This document shows, one piece after another, positions 16,177-24,723 of a DNA stretch of 64,000 nt; the first letter of the stretch is position 1; each line of letters opens with the position of its first letter. Origin of the DNA: Salinibacillus aidingensis (lineage in GTDB: Bacteria; Bacillota; Bacilli; Bacillales; Alkalibacillaceae). A program made the position numbers and the translations under genes. The DNA lies in contig NZ_BAAADO010000001.1 in assembly GCF_039522525.1 (NCBI RefSeq), positions 434,001-498,000 of the forward strand, in the 5' to 3' direction. The notes below the pieces were generated by a model. That model saw nothing but the letters and a program-made list of their open reading frames with translations, did not search any database and was not told the DNA's origin.

Positions 16177-18465
16177 TTATGGATTCATGGTCCGGAATGT
16201 GCTACCCATTTTATGAAACCGATACTGAATCGCTCCGTGAATGTCTGTGCGCAGAATTTTCGTATGATTTTGCTGAAGTCGGGCAAGGGTTTCAGGAGCG
16301 GGATGACCATATAAATTATGTTCACCTGCTGAAATCAGGGCAAAATCAGGTCTTAATGCCTCCAGAAATAACTGAGATGAAGAATATTTACTGCCATGAT
16401 GAGGAACTTTCAGAATATCCACCTGTAACTCAGGATAGTCTGCAATGATTTCTCTTTCTGTCTCCGAGCCGATATCGCCGGTAAACAGCCAGGTCCGATC
16501 TCCTAATTTGGTATATAAAACGATGGAGCGGTTGTTTTGATCTAATGGTGAAGTACCCTCATCATGCGGAGATAAAACATGAAAAATATAATCATCAATC
16601 ATTAATTTCATCCCTTTTGTGAGTATGTGTGGGTTCAACGATGGCTGAGCAGGCAAAAATTCTTCAAAATCAGGGTTTGTATACAATTGGTCAATATTGA
16701 AATGCTTTTGCAAATAAGTGTAACTGCCAAAGTGATCCTGATCAAAATGAGTAACAATAAGATGATCAATGGTTGTGATTCCTTTTGACCATAAGTAAGG
16801 CTTTATCGCATATTCTGCCGTTGGATTGCCAGGATTCTTTTCATCGCTTTTATTCAAAGACATTTCCTTTGCTGCATCAATCATGACAACCCCCTCTCGA
16901 TAAGGCAGTTCAATCACAATTGTATCTCCCTGCCCTACATCCAGCATGGTAACCGTCCCTTTACTGTCCAGATAAGGCTGAAGCTGAACCACGATCAATA
17001 GAACAATAAGCAACGTGGCTGTAAAAAGTGCTTTCATTTTCTGATTGACCTCAAGCAGCTTCATAAACAGAAACAAACCGGCAAAGTAAGCTATTATTGC
17101 AATCACTGATATTTCTCCAATCACCCATAAAAGCTGAATTTCTTTAACTTCATTCAAAAGCCAAACCAGCATTGGCTCATGGAACCTGGAGAAATAAAAA
17201 TCAATCACATCTGTAAAAGGAGGTGGAAGCCATGAAAATAAAACAGCGATTAAAGACACAGGGATGACCAGGGCGGAAAAGTAAGGAACAAAAAACAAAT
17301 TGGCAAAAATGGACAAGGGGCTGATGTAATAAAAGTTGAGTATTTGAAGTGGGATTAAGACCATTTGGCTGATAAAGCTGATATAAATCATCGTCCAGAG
17401 GTATGAAGGAAGTCTGCGGAGAATATTTCCGGACATGATTAGACTGAAGGTAACCAGAAAAGAAAATTGAAATCCTAACTGATAGATAAGCAGTGGATTC
17501 TGCAGTAATAATAAAATAGCGGTTATACTCACAACATCCGTGACTGGCCATCTGCGTCCCAGGATTGAGAAAATAAACAATAACTCAGCCATCATTACCG
17601 CTCTTAATACAGGCGGGTTTCCACTTGCAAAAACAGCATAGACAGGAAGAAAAATCATGATGATATATCTGCTCGTTTCGATGGAAAGTTTACACACTCG
17701 ATTAAGGATTGTATAGATAAAAAGTATGATTAATCCTGCATGAAGGCCGGAGATGGCTAACAAGTGGGACAAATTCCAGTGCTGAAACTCCTGTATGATC
17801 TCCTCGGAAAGAAAATCCTTATCACCGAAAATCAAAGCCTGTATCCAATGATAGCTCTCATCCGTGTACTGCTCCTTTAAGAACTGTAAAAGATGATTTT
17901 TGACTTGTAATGGATAGGCCATCCAGTCCTTTCCCACACAATGGATATCCTTTTGCTGAATATTCATTTGCAGATAAATCCCCATACTTTTTAAGTAGGA
18001 ACGATAGTCAAATGCCCCTGGATTTCGTGCTTCTTCAGGTACCTTCATTTTTCCTGTTACCGTACACTTGGCCCCGTGCTGGTAAGAAGACTTTTGGAGG
18101 GATTCCGATTGCTCACTATAGATGTTAATTAGCAGCTTTTCAGACGTATTCGTTTCTTCAAGAGTTAAGGAGATGTAGCCTTCCTTTATGCTTGGATTGG
18201 ATGTGATCGTTCCCTGAATGAGGGTGGATTCCTCATGTGAATGGTCTTTCCATAATGAGGATTCAAAGGGAGGCAAGAGGGAGAAGTAGATCAAAAGAAC
18301 AGAGGAGAAAAAGAAAAACAGCCAGGATCCAGGTCTATTCTTATACAGAATGTACGAAATAAATAAAAAAACCCACAATCCCAGCCATAATAATAAGTAC
18401 TCATTCCAAATTGAAAACAAGGCTATCAACAAAAGATAATGCCATTTTCCTTTCAATAACTTCAC
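16177..18465 (-). CDS. comEC: DNA internalization-related competence protein ComEC/Rec2
   Basis: Polytopic channel that carries single-stranded transforming DNA across the membrane. The 762 residues include an N-terminal pair of helices, a soluble OB-like DUF4131 region (about 80-200), the competence domain with about eight helices (about 205-480, starting WNLSHLLAISGLHAGL) and a C-terminal metallo-beta-lactamase-like domain with TMLDVGQGDTI, THFDQDHFGS and VPHHGSKYSSS. The metal-binding residues expected in HxDxDH are present. Order comEA-comEB-comEC matches B. subtilis; it starts 8 bp after the comEB stop codon. It appears intact. Confidence 0.96.
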   Translation of the reverse strand: MKLLKGKWHYLLLIALFSIWNEYLLLWLGLWVFLFISYILYKNRPGSWLFFFFSSVLLIYFSLLPPFESSLWKDHSHEESTLIQGTITSNPSIKEGYISLTLEETNTSEKLLINIYSEQSESLQKSSYQHGAKCTVTGKMKVPEEARNPGAFDYRSYLKSMGIYLQMNIQQKDIHCVGKDWMAYPLQVKNHLLQFLKEQYTDESYHWIQALIFGDKDFLSEEIIQEFQHWNLSHLLAISGLHAGLIILFIYTILNRVCKLSIETSRYIIMIFLPVYAVFASGNPPVLRAVMMAELLFIFSILGRRWPVTDVVSITAILLLLQNPLLIYQLGFQFSFLVTFSLIMSGNILRRLPSYLWTMIYISFISQMVLIPLQILNFYYISPLSIFANLFFVPYFSALVIPVSLIAVLFSWLPPPFTDVIDFYFSRFHEPMLVWLLNEVKEIQLLWVIGEISVIAIIAYFAGLFLFMKLLEVNQKMKALFTATLLIVLLIVVQLQPYLDSKGTVTMLDVGQGDTIVIELPYREGVVMIDAAKEMSLNKSDEKNPGNPTAEYAIKPYLWSKGITTIDHLIVTHFDQDHFGSYTYLQKHFNIDQLYTNPDFEEFLPAQPSLNPHILTKGMKLMIDDYIFHVLSPHDEGTSPLDQNNRSIVLYTKLGDRTWLFTGDIGSETEREIIADYPELQVDILKVPHHGSKYSSSQLFLEALRPDFALISAGEHNLYGHPAPETLARLQQNHTKILRTDIHGAIQYRFHKMGSTFRTMNP

Positions 18466-18473
18466 CTGGTTTC

Positions 18474-19043
18474 TTAATTAAGGGTGGTAAATAGGTGATG
18501 GGCCTCTTCACGCAGTTCCTTCATCTCTTCTTTACCGGCACCTGAGGCCTCCAGTTTGTCCAGCATCCTGGATAAAAACTTCACCTTTTCCTGTGCTTTT
18601 GTATCAATATTTAAGTATTCAAGCTCTACTTTTTTTACTTCAACTCCAGCTTCTTTAAAAAGCTCGATAGCATAAGGATGGTTATGATAATCTGTTGCAT
18701 AAAATAGTCGTTTAATCCCGCCTTGTATAATAGCCTTCGAGCACTGAAGGCATGGGAAATGAGTAACATAGAGCTCAGCACCTTCTGTCGGTACACCAAA
18801 TTTCGCACATTGTAACAAAGCATTAACTTCAGCATGAACCGTTCGGACACAGTGGCCATCAATAACATAGCATCCTTCATCTATACAATGGACACTGCCT
18901 GTCACACTCCCATTGTATCCGCCTGCAATAATTCGTTTATCTCTTACAATCGTGGCCCCGACAGCTAATCGCTCACAGGTACTTCGCATAGCAAGCAGAT
19001 GACTTTGAGCCATGAAATATTGATCCCATGCTATTCGTTCCAT
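18474..19043 (-). CDS. comEB: ComE operon protein 2, dCMP deaminase family (ComEB)
   Basis: Zinc-dependent deaminase of the dCMP deaminase family. Zinc ligands and the catalytic glutamate are in TVHAEVNALLQ (HAE at 70-72) and FPCLQCSKAI (97-102). SVTGSVHCIDEGC is the extra conserved loop of dCMP deaminases. The 189 residues match B. subtilis ComEB, which is dispensable for transformation despite lying in the operon. The gene is 66 bp downstream of comEA and 8 bp upstream of comEC. Confidence 0.94.
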   Translation of the reverse strand: MERIAWDQYFMAQSHLLAMRSTCERLAVGATIVRDKRIIAGGYNGSVTGSVHCIDEGCYVIDGHCVRTVHAEVNALLQCAKFGVPTEGAELYVTHFPCLQCSKAIIQGGIKRLFYATDYHNHPYAIELFKEAGVEVKKVELEYLNIDTKAQEKVKFLSRMLDKLEASGAGKEEMKELREEAHHLFTTLN

Positions 19044-19109
19044 TTGTATCCCACCTTTTGTCGATTAATGTTCTTTTACAAGTTTACCTATTCTGTATCA
19101 TTCGTGCAA

Positions 19110-19730
19110 TTACGGAATGAGAATTTCATCTTTAAAATTTTCAACCGTTTTTTCACCAATGCCTGAAACATTAACTAATTCTTCGGTATTACGGAATCGG
19201 CCATTTTCTTCCCGATATTGAATAATTGCCTGTGCTTTGGCCTCACCAATTCCCCTTAACTCCATCAGTTCCTCCGCAGATGCATCGTTTATACGGATTT
19301 TACTGCTACCGTCGCTTTTTTCTTCAGCCTCTCTGTATTGATTGGCCTCCAGGACGACAATCGCCATCTCATCATAAACTTTTTCTGCTAAATTCACCGA
19401 TAATGGATCTGCTGTTTCAGATAGTCCTCCTGCCATCGTTATGGCATCATCTACTCTGGCATTAGCAGTCAGCTCATAAACACCCGGGTTCTTAACCGCT
19501 CCTTTTATATCTACGACTATAGCAGAATTCTTCTTTTTCTCTTCTGCATTCAAATCTTTTTCTTCCACCAGATTGCTGTCAGAATCAGCCACACCCGTAT
19601 CTTCCTTCACGACTTTCATATCATCCTGATTGTTACTTGTAAAAATCAAAATCAGCATAAAAGTGACGATGATACTACCTAACCATATTTTAAATAAAAT
19701 TTGCTTATTCACTTTCATTTTTATTTTCAT
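19110..19730 (-). CDS. comEA: Competence protein ComEA, DNA receptor
   Basis: Membrane-anchored double-stranded-DNA receptor for transformation. One N-terminal membrane helix (about 10-29) is followed by an acidic, flexible linker (about 35-65), a SLBB-like oligomerisation domain (VVDIKGAVKNPGVYEL...) and a C-terminal tandem helix-hairpin-helix: INDASAEELMELRGIGEAKAQAI then VSGIGEKTVENF. Length 206 is the family norm. The ATG is only 2 nt after GAGG; a second ATG four codons on is less well placed, so the exact start is slightly uncertain. It is divergent from comER. Confidence 0.94.
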   Translation of the reverse strand: MKIKMKVNKQILFKIWLGSIIVTFMLILIFTSNNQDDMKVVKEDTGVADSDSNLVEEKDLNAEEKKKNSAIVVDIKGAVKNPGVYELTANARVDDAITMAGGLSETADPLSVNLAEKVYDEMAIVVLEANQYREAEEKSDGSSKIRINDASAEELMELRGIGEAKAQAIIQYREENGRFRNTEELVNVSGIGEKTVENFKDEILIP

Positions 19731-19803
19731 GACCTCTTTTCATAAATAAAGATTTATAATCATACAAATAGAAAAGACAATAGGCTGTAAAGGAGGGTGC
19801 GGA

Positions 19804-20628
19804 ATGAAATGGGGAGTCATCGGAACAGGAAACATGGGAAGTGTGCTCATTGACGCATGGTTAACAAGCGGGGTAATTGAACAGGATGATTTGTGGATTC
19901 ATAATCGAACATTATCCAGAGCCTTTGACATTGCAGACCAGTATCCTTCCATTCATGTATCGACCACTGCAGAAAAAGTTGTTAAGCAGTCGGATATTAT
20001 TTTTATCTGTGTAAAGCCATTACAAGTGATTCCTTTACTGGAGCAAATCCATAAATATTTACGCCCTGAACAATGTATTGTGTCCATTACCAGTCCAATT
20101 TCAGTTGAAGAACTGAATAATACCGTTCCATGTCAGACTGCCAGAATTATTCCAAGTATTACGAACAGAGCCTTACAAGGAGCAACTTTACTGACCTTTC
20201 CTGAAGATATTCAGCCGACCATGAAGGCCTATCTTATTCAAAGCTGTAAATTATTTTCAGTTCCGGTTGAAATAGATGAATCCATAACGAGAGTTTCTTC
20301 TGATATTGTGTCATGCGGCCCAGCATTCCTTAGCTATTTAATCCAGACGTTTATTCAGGCCGCAAATGACTACGCTCATTTAGACAAAGAACGGGGAATG
20401 ATTTTTGCTGAACAAATGATTGTAGGGTTTGGAAAGTTGATTGAAGAAGGTCACTATTCACTAAAAAGTCTGCAGGAAAAAGTAACTGTAAAAGGTGGAG
20501 TTACCGGCGAAGGTCTTAAAGTGCTGGAAAAAGAAGTCGGGGACTTATTTCATCATATTTATGAGGCAACCCATACTAAGTATTCTCATGACCGAAAAGA
20601 AGTTGAACAACAGGTTACTAAATCATAA
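19804..20628 (+). CDS. comER: Late competence protein ComER (pyrroline-5-carboxylate reductase family)
   Basis: ProC-like NAD(P)-dependent oxidoreductase fold. GVIGTGNMGSVLIDAW at residues 4-19 is the nucleotide-binding motif, and the C-terminal helical domain carries VTVKGGVTGEGLKVLE, the ProC signature region. At 274 residues it matches ComER. In B. subtilis it is divergent from comEA, as here, and has been linked to sporulation and biofilm control rather than to DNA uptake itself. AAAGGAGG sits eight bases before the ATG. A bidirectional terminator follows. Catalytic activity as a true ProC is not shown. Confidence 0.9.
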   Translation: MKWGVIGTGNMGSVLIDAWLTSGVIEQDDLWIHNRTLSRAFDIADQYPSIHVSTTAEKVVKQSDIIFICVKPLQVIPLLEQIHKYLRPEQCIVSITSPISVEELNNTVPCQTARIIPSITNRALQGATLLTFPEDIQPTMKAYLIQSCKLFSVPVEIDESITRVSSDIVSCGPAFLSYLIQTFIQAANDYAHLDKERGMIFAEQMIVGFGKLIEEGHYSLKSLQEKVTVKGGVTGEGLKVLEKEVGDLFHHIYEATHTKYSHDRKEVEQQVTKS

Positions 20629-20683
20629 TTCGACATAACCTGAGGAAATCCTTTTATTTTTTCAAATCATCTCCCATATCAGT

Positions 20684-20724
20684 ACAAAGGCACTTAGCAA
20701 AAGAGCTGCTAAGTGCCTTTGTGT
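20684..20724. terminator. Bidirectional terminator between comER and the GNAT gene
   Basis: ACAAAGGCACTTAGCA pairs with TGCTAAGTGCCTTTGTGT over a long stem with a 7-nt loop. It ends one base before the GNAT stop codon on the other strand. Confidence 0.85.
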
Positions 20725-21225
20725 TTATATATTTCGACCAAGAATCATTAAGTCTCTTTTTGTTCCGTCCATCTCTGCAACACCTGATAAGTGTCCCCAT
20801 TTTTCAAAATCAAAATGGGAAAACAATCGTAAACTCCGTTGATTATGAGCAAATATAAAAGCAATCAAAACATCAATATTAAGTTCTGGAGATGTACGGA
20901 TAACTTTCTTCAGCATATCCTTTCCTAGTCCTTTTCCGCGAAATGCCTGGTGAATATAAATACTTATCTCGGCGGTAGCATCATATGCTGGTCTTCCATA
21001 GAAAGATTGAAAGCTTATCCATCCGCATAATTGTCCTTCATATTCAGCCACCCACAATGGTCTGCGGTCAGGGGTGTGCTCCTCAAACCAGGGCAAACTG
21101 TCACTAACAGTCACAGGCTCCGTATCCGCTGTTGCCATTCTGCCAGGTATGGTTGAATTATAAATATCAATAATGGCTGGCAAATCCTCCGCCCTGGCGT
21201 TTCGATATGTAATTGCTGCTGTCAT
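20725..21225 (-). CDS. GNAT family N-acetyltransferase (phosphinothricin acetyltransferase-like)
   Basis: A 166-residue acetyl-CoA-dependent acyltransferase. The acetyl-CoA loop is FRGKGLGKDML (near 95-105), preceded by AEISIYIHQA, and the N-terminal half (YRNARAEDLPAIIDIYNSTIP) has the pattern of the phosphinothricin/methionine-sulfone acetyltransferase subgroup. The substrate is unknown. It starts 16 bp after the yqeM stop codon and is the last gene of the yqe operon. In B. subtilis this position is empty (yqeM faces comER directly), so the gene looks like a lineage-specific addition. Confidence 0.85.
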   Translation of the reverse strand: MTAAITYRNARAEDLPAIIDIYNSTIPGRMATADTEPVTVSDSLPWFEEHTPDRRPLWVAEYEGQLCGWISFQSFYGRPAYDATAEISIYIHQAFRGKGLGKDMLKKVIRTSPELNIDVLIAFIFAHNQRSLRLFSHFDFEKWGHLSGVAEMDGTKRDLMILGRNI

Positions 21226-21240
21226 AAAAGGCCTCTCTTT

Positions 21241-21969
21241 CTACTTCCTGCAGACAAAAAAGATCCGGTCTCCCTGTTCATCCAATTCTTCAGTCGAAAA
21301 ATCACTATAAATACCGAGCACTTTAAATCCTGCTTCCTCTGCTTTTGATTTATAAAATTCAATAGGGAAAGTCCGCTGAACGTGATACTCATCAAATCTG
21401 CTGTAAGAATTATGATCATCCCTGATAAAAAACGTTAAATCATGCTCTACGGATGAAGGATATTCACCTTCATCACAAAACCAGATATAGGATACCTCTT
21501 CCCGTACCTCGGCAAAGGTCTCATTAGCAAGAACTTCATTCATGTAAAATTCCGAATGTACATCAAATACAAATAATCCATCCTTTTGAAGCTGCTTATA
21601 GACCTGCATAAAACTCTTTTGGATCTCTTCTTCTTCTGTAATATAATTCAGTACATCGCAAAAACTTATCGCCACATCATATTGCACAGGACTTTCAAAC
21701 GACCGGATATCCTGGTGGACCCAGGTCACGTCGGTACTTTTATTTTGAGCTATCGAAAGCATCTCCTCAGATAAATCCATCCCTGTCACCTCATAATTCA
21801 GAGCGTCCAGACGAACGGAGATCTCCCCTGTACCACACCCAATATCCACAATGGAAAGAGCTTCAGGTCGATATTTTTTAAGTGTACTCATGATAAATTG
21901 AATCCACAAATCATAAGGGGCCTCACTCATTAATTCATCGTAAACGTACGCAAATTTTTGATAAGACAT
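21241..21969 (-). CDS. yqeM: Class I SAM-dependent methyltransferase YqeM
   Basis: Rossmann-fold methyltransferase of 242 residues. Motif I is SIVDIGCGTGEIS (39-51), motif II is VTGMDLSEEMLS and motif III region is VQYDVAISFCDVLNYI. The position after rsfS and the Tyr-rich start (SYQKFAYVYDELM) match B. subtilis YqeM. The substrate has not been settled to my knowledge. It starts 3 bp after the rsfS stop codon, which indicates translational coupling. Confidence 0.88.
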   Translation of the reverse strand: MSYQKFAYVYDELMSEAPYDLWIQFIMSTLKKYRPEALSIVDIGCGTGEISVRLDALNYEVTGMDLSEEMLSIAQNKSTDVTWVHQDIRSFESPVQYDVAISFCDVLNYITEEEEIQKSFMQVYKQLQKDGLFVFDVHSEFYMNEVLANETFAEVREEVSYIWFCDEGEYPSSVEHDLTFFIRDDHNSYSRFDEYHVQRTFPIEFYKSKAEEAGFKVLGIYSDFSTEELDEQGDRIFFVCRK

Positions 21970-21972
21970 CGG

Positions 21973-22338
21973 CTACTCTTCACTCTTCACAAATAAAGTT
22001 TCTTCAGGTACCCTCTGTGCATCGCCCCATAAACGTTCCAAGTTATAGTAATTACGCTCCTCTTTATGGAAAATATGACAAACAACATCATCCAGATCGA
22101 CTAAAACCCAACGAGCCTGCTCATAGCCTTCAAGCTTTTTAACATCCAATCCACTTTCTTCTACTTTATCCTTGATTGCACGGGCTATGGACTGAACCTG
22201 ACGTTCATTATTCCCATGACATATCAGAAAATAATCAGCAATGAGGGAAACGTCCTTCATATCCAGAGCCACAATGTCTTTGCCCTGTTTATCTTCACAT
22301 GCTGCTGCTACGATCTGTAATAGATCTTTACTCTCCAT
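21973..22338 (-). CDS. rsfS: Ribosomal silencing factor RsfS
   Basis: Binds ribosomal protein L14 (uL14) on the 50S subunit and blocks joining with 30S when nutrients are short. Conserved segments DIVALDMKDVSLIADYFLICHGNNERQVQSIA and GYEQARWVLVDLDDVVCHIFHKEERNYYNLERLWGDA are intact. I prefer ATG 22338 (MESKDLLQ) to the ATG three codons upstream, because the latter is only one base from GGAGG. Length is then 121. It sits between yqeK and yqeM, with 17 bp to yqeK. Confidence 0.95.
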   Translation of the reverse strand: MESKDLLQIVAAACEDKQGKDIVALDMKDVSLIADYFLICHGNNERQVQSIARAIKDKVEESGLDVKKLEGYEQARWVLVDLDDVVCHIFHKEERNYYNLERLWGDAQRVPEETLFVKSEE

Positions 22339-22355
22339 TCCTTCCATTCCTCCAA

Positions 22356-22925
22356 TTATGAACTCAAGATTTTTGTAAAATGATTATAAGCATAGAATGT
22401 ATCAGGATAAATCGTTGCCCCTTTACTCATTAAGAACTCAATTGTATTATGCAGGGACATTTGACAAGCCTCATCCAGGTCCTTCCATGCCATTTCTCTT
22501 ACTTCATGAACTCCGGGAAAACTCCTTCCAGGCTCAATATAATCCGCTAAAAACACGATTTTTTCTAATTTACCCATATGAGCCCTTCCTGTTGTATGGT
22601 ACCTGATGGCATCAAGGATTTCCTGGTCTTCTATTCCGTACTTTTGCTTGACTAAATAAGCCCCGGCAGGCCCATGCCATAATTCATGATGGTAATCCAG
22701 TAAATCTTTCGGCAGATAGCTTACTGTCTGAATGATTTGTTTCATTTCTTCTTTAGGCCAGTATTTGGCAAGATCGTGAAAGGCTGCCGCTATTTCTGTC
22801 TGATATTGATCAGCCTTATAAATCTGTGCAAGCTTGACAGCTGTATCTACTACCCTCTTCGTATGATCAAATCGTTCCTGTTTTAAATACGGCCGAACCT
22901 GTTCCAAAGCATCATTCAAATCCAT
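22356..22925 (-). CDS. yqeK: YqeK, HD-domain bis(5'-nucleosyl)-tetraphosphatase (symmetrical)
   Basis: HD-superfamily hydrolase that cleaves diadenosine tetraphosphate (Ap4A) into two ADP. Metal-binding residues are visible: His21 (FDHTKRVV), the His-Asp pair at 50-51 (AAFHDLAKY), histidines in YHHELWHGPAGAY, and the downstream DAIRYHTTGR. The 189 residues match B. subtilis YqeK. The start overlaps the end of nadD by 14 bp, so the two are tightly coupled; the same pairing is seen in many Firmicutes. Confidence 0.93.
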   Translation of the reverse strand: MDLNDALEQVRPYLKQERFDHTKRVVDTAVKLAQIYKADQYQTEIAAAFHDLAKYWPKEEMKQIIQTVSYLPKDLLDYHHELWHGPAGAYLVKQKYGIEDQEILDAIRYHTTGRAHMGKLEKIVFLADYIEPGRSFPGVHEVREMAWKDLDEACQMSLHNTIEFLMSKGATIYPDTFYAYNHFTKILSS

Positions 22926-23481
22926 ATAAACCCTTCTCCCTTATATAGTCTAATACATCTTCTTTCATCCAGTAATAAACCGGCCTGCCAGCTTCCAGTC
23001 GTTCTCGTAGCCGGGATGAAGATATTTCAACAATGGGTACATTTACAAATTTAATCGGATAGGGACTCGATAAAGGATAGCCCTGTCGCTCAACCCCGAC
23101 AAATTGAACAAGGGAAACTAATTCATCAATTTTATGCCAATGAGGCAGATATTCCACCATGTCTCCACCGATGATAAAATAAAAATCATCATCCGGGTAA
23201 TCCTCTTTTAGAGCTTTGATGGTATCAAGAGTGTAAGAAATCCCTGCCCGTTCAAGCTCAATCGTTTCCAGGCGAAAATGAGGGTTCCCGCGTATTGATC
23301 GTTCAACCATATTTTTGCGATGGTTTGAATCCGTTGTTTTTGTGTCCTTATGAGGTGGAACATAGGTCGGAATAAACCAGATTTCATCCAGTTGAAGCTG
23401 TTCATAAATTTCCTCAGCGATAATTAAGTGCCCAATATGCGGGGGATCAAATGTACCACCAAATAATCCGATTCTTCTCAT
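22912..23481 (-). CDS. nadD: Nicotinate-nucleotide adenylyltransferase NadD
   Basis: Transfers AMP from ATP to nicotinate mononucleotide, giving nicotinate adenine dinucleotide, in the NAD biosynthesis pathway. The nucleotidyltransferase motif GLFGGTFDPPHIGHL begins at residue 5 and the second motif ISSSRLRERL (ISSTxIR type) is near the C-terminus. I choose ATG 23481 (MRRIGLFGG), nine bases after AGG; the ATG two codons upstream is too close. This gives 189 residues, equal to B. subtilis NadD. Confidence 0.95.
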   Translation of the reverse strand: MRRIGLFGGTFDPPHIGHLIIAEEIYEQLQLDEIWFIPTYVPPHKDTKTTDSNHRKNMVERSIRGNPHFRLETIELERAGISYTLDTIKALKEDYPDDDFYFIIGGDMVEYLPHWHKIDELVSLVQFVGVERQGYPLSSPYPIKFVNVPIVEISSSRLRERLEAGRPVYYWMKEDVLDYIREKGLYGFE

Positions 23482-23496
23482 GTTCATCTACCTTTT

Positions 23497-23787
23497 CTAT
23501 GGTAATTCAATTTGTTTGTTTTCCGATGATTCCTTGTAAAGGACAATCGTATGGCCGATAAGCTGGACGAGCTCACTTTCAGATTTTTGGGCTATTTCCC
23601 TGGCAACATCATTTTTATCCTCAAAATTGTTTTGCAAAATACTGACCTTTATTAATTCCCGTTTTTCCAAAGCTTCCTTTACCTGAATAATTAAATTGTC
23701 GTTAATCCCGGCCTTTCCAATTTGAAATATTGGCTTTAAATGATGGGCCTGAGAACGTAAATATCTTTTCTGTTTTCCGGTTAACAT
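23497..23787 (-). CDS. yhbY: YhbY/YqeI family RNA-binding protein (CRM domain)
   Basis: A single CRM domain of 96 residues, a fold that binds pre-50S ribosomal RNA in bacteria. The sequence LTGKQKRYLRSQAHHLKPIFQIGKAGIN at the N-terminus contains the conserved GxxG-type loop (QIGKAGI), and ELIKVSIL and IGHTIVLYK follow. Its start overlaps the aroE stop by 7 bp. It is YqeI in B. subtilis and holds the same position there between aroE and nadD. The role in ribosome maturation is inferred from the family. Confidence 0.93.
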   Translation of the reverse strand: MLTGKQKRYLRSQAHHLKPIFQIGKAGINDNLIIQVKEALEKRELIKVSILQNNFEDKNDVAREIAQKSESELVQLIGHTIVLYKESSENKQIELP

Positions 23788-24629
23788 GGTGAACCACCTT
23801 TCAATTTCTGCTCTAATTCCTGAAGTATATGCGCTGGATGAATGCTTCTGCCTGTCCAGAGTTCAAATGCAAGGGCTGCCTGGTATAGAAGCATTCCATG
23901 ACCATAATGAATCCTTGCACCCTTTTCCTTTGCTGTTTTTAAAAAACAGGTTTCGATTGGATTGTAAATAATATCACTAACTATTGTGTTCTGTTTTAGG
24001 GTTTGTAATTGAAGCGGCATCATTCCATCATTTGGAGCCATTCCAATACTGGTGGTTTGTATAATCAAATCATATTGATGAAGATTCTGCTCTGCTTCTA
24101 TCAGGGTGTATAGGCTGGTTTTTACATGAGCTTCTCTGATATCAAGCAATCCTTCTGCACGTTCCCTTGTTCGATTTGCTATATCGATAACCGGAAACGC
24201 CTCCTGATTTAAAGCATCGTATATCCCTCTGGCAGCTCCCCCTGCACCAATTAGTAATACAGATTTCACACTTGTATCCAACTCAGGGAAGCTTTGCTTT
24301 AAAGACCTGATGTAGCCTCTTCCATCGGTATTATACCCTTTCCATGTCCCATCCTGATTTACAACTGTATTGACTGCACCAATGGCTCTGGCACGAGGAT
24401 CCAGGATATCAGTAAACCGGGTGATCGTTTCCTTATACGGGATCGTAACATTAAACCCATCCACATTCATCCTTCTGAAAGTATCAAAGCTCTCCTTAAG
24501 TTCTTCTTCCTTAATTTCATAAGGGCGATAAATTCCATTGATTCCGGTTTCTTTCATAAATTGCTGATGGATCCACGGAGACAGCGTATGTTTTATCGGA
24601 TTCCCAATCACACCTAACAAGTATCCCAC
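23781..24629 (-). CDS. aroE: Shikimate dehydrogenase AroE
   Basis: NADP-dependent reduction of 3-dehydroshikimate to shikimate in the aromatic amino-acid pathway. The substrate-binding half has GVIGNPIKHTLSPWIHQ at the N-terminus and FNVTIPYKE with the catalytic Lys; GYNTDGRGY follows. The cofactor half has LLIGAGGAARGIYDAL and NRTRERA, where the two Arg favour NADP. Length is 282 residues. It lies 94 bp after yqeH in the usual yqeH-aroE-yqeI order and overlaps yhbY, so it is coupled to it. Confidence 0.96.
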   Translation of the reverse strand: MGYLLGVIGNPIKHTLSPWIHQQFMKETGINGIYRPYEIKEEELKESFDTFRRMNVDGFNVTIPYKETITRFTDILDPRARAIGAVNTVVNQDGTWKGYNTDGRGYIRSLKQSFPELDTSVKSVLLIGAGGAARGIYDALNQEAFPVIDIANRTRERAEGLLDIREAHVKTSLYTLIEAEQNLHQYDLIIQTTSIGMAPNDGMMPLQLQTLKQNTIVSDIIYNPIETCFLKTAKEKGARIHYGHGMLLYQAALAFELWTGRSIHPAHILQELEQKLKGGSPC

Positions 24630-24723
24630 TATAAAACTCTCCCTATGATTGAAGTTTCACTTTTCCTATGTTCATGATTCCCCTTTTATTACCGGGCCAG
24701 CAGGCAATATTCATCGATCCATT

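Noticed and set aside
17201..17551. 116-codon frame inside comEC on the same strand
   Set aside because: An alternative frame of an intact comEC; no frameshift is needed to explain comEC, whose own frame is continuous.
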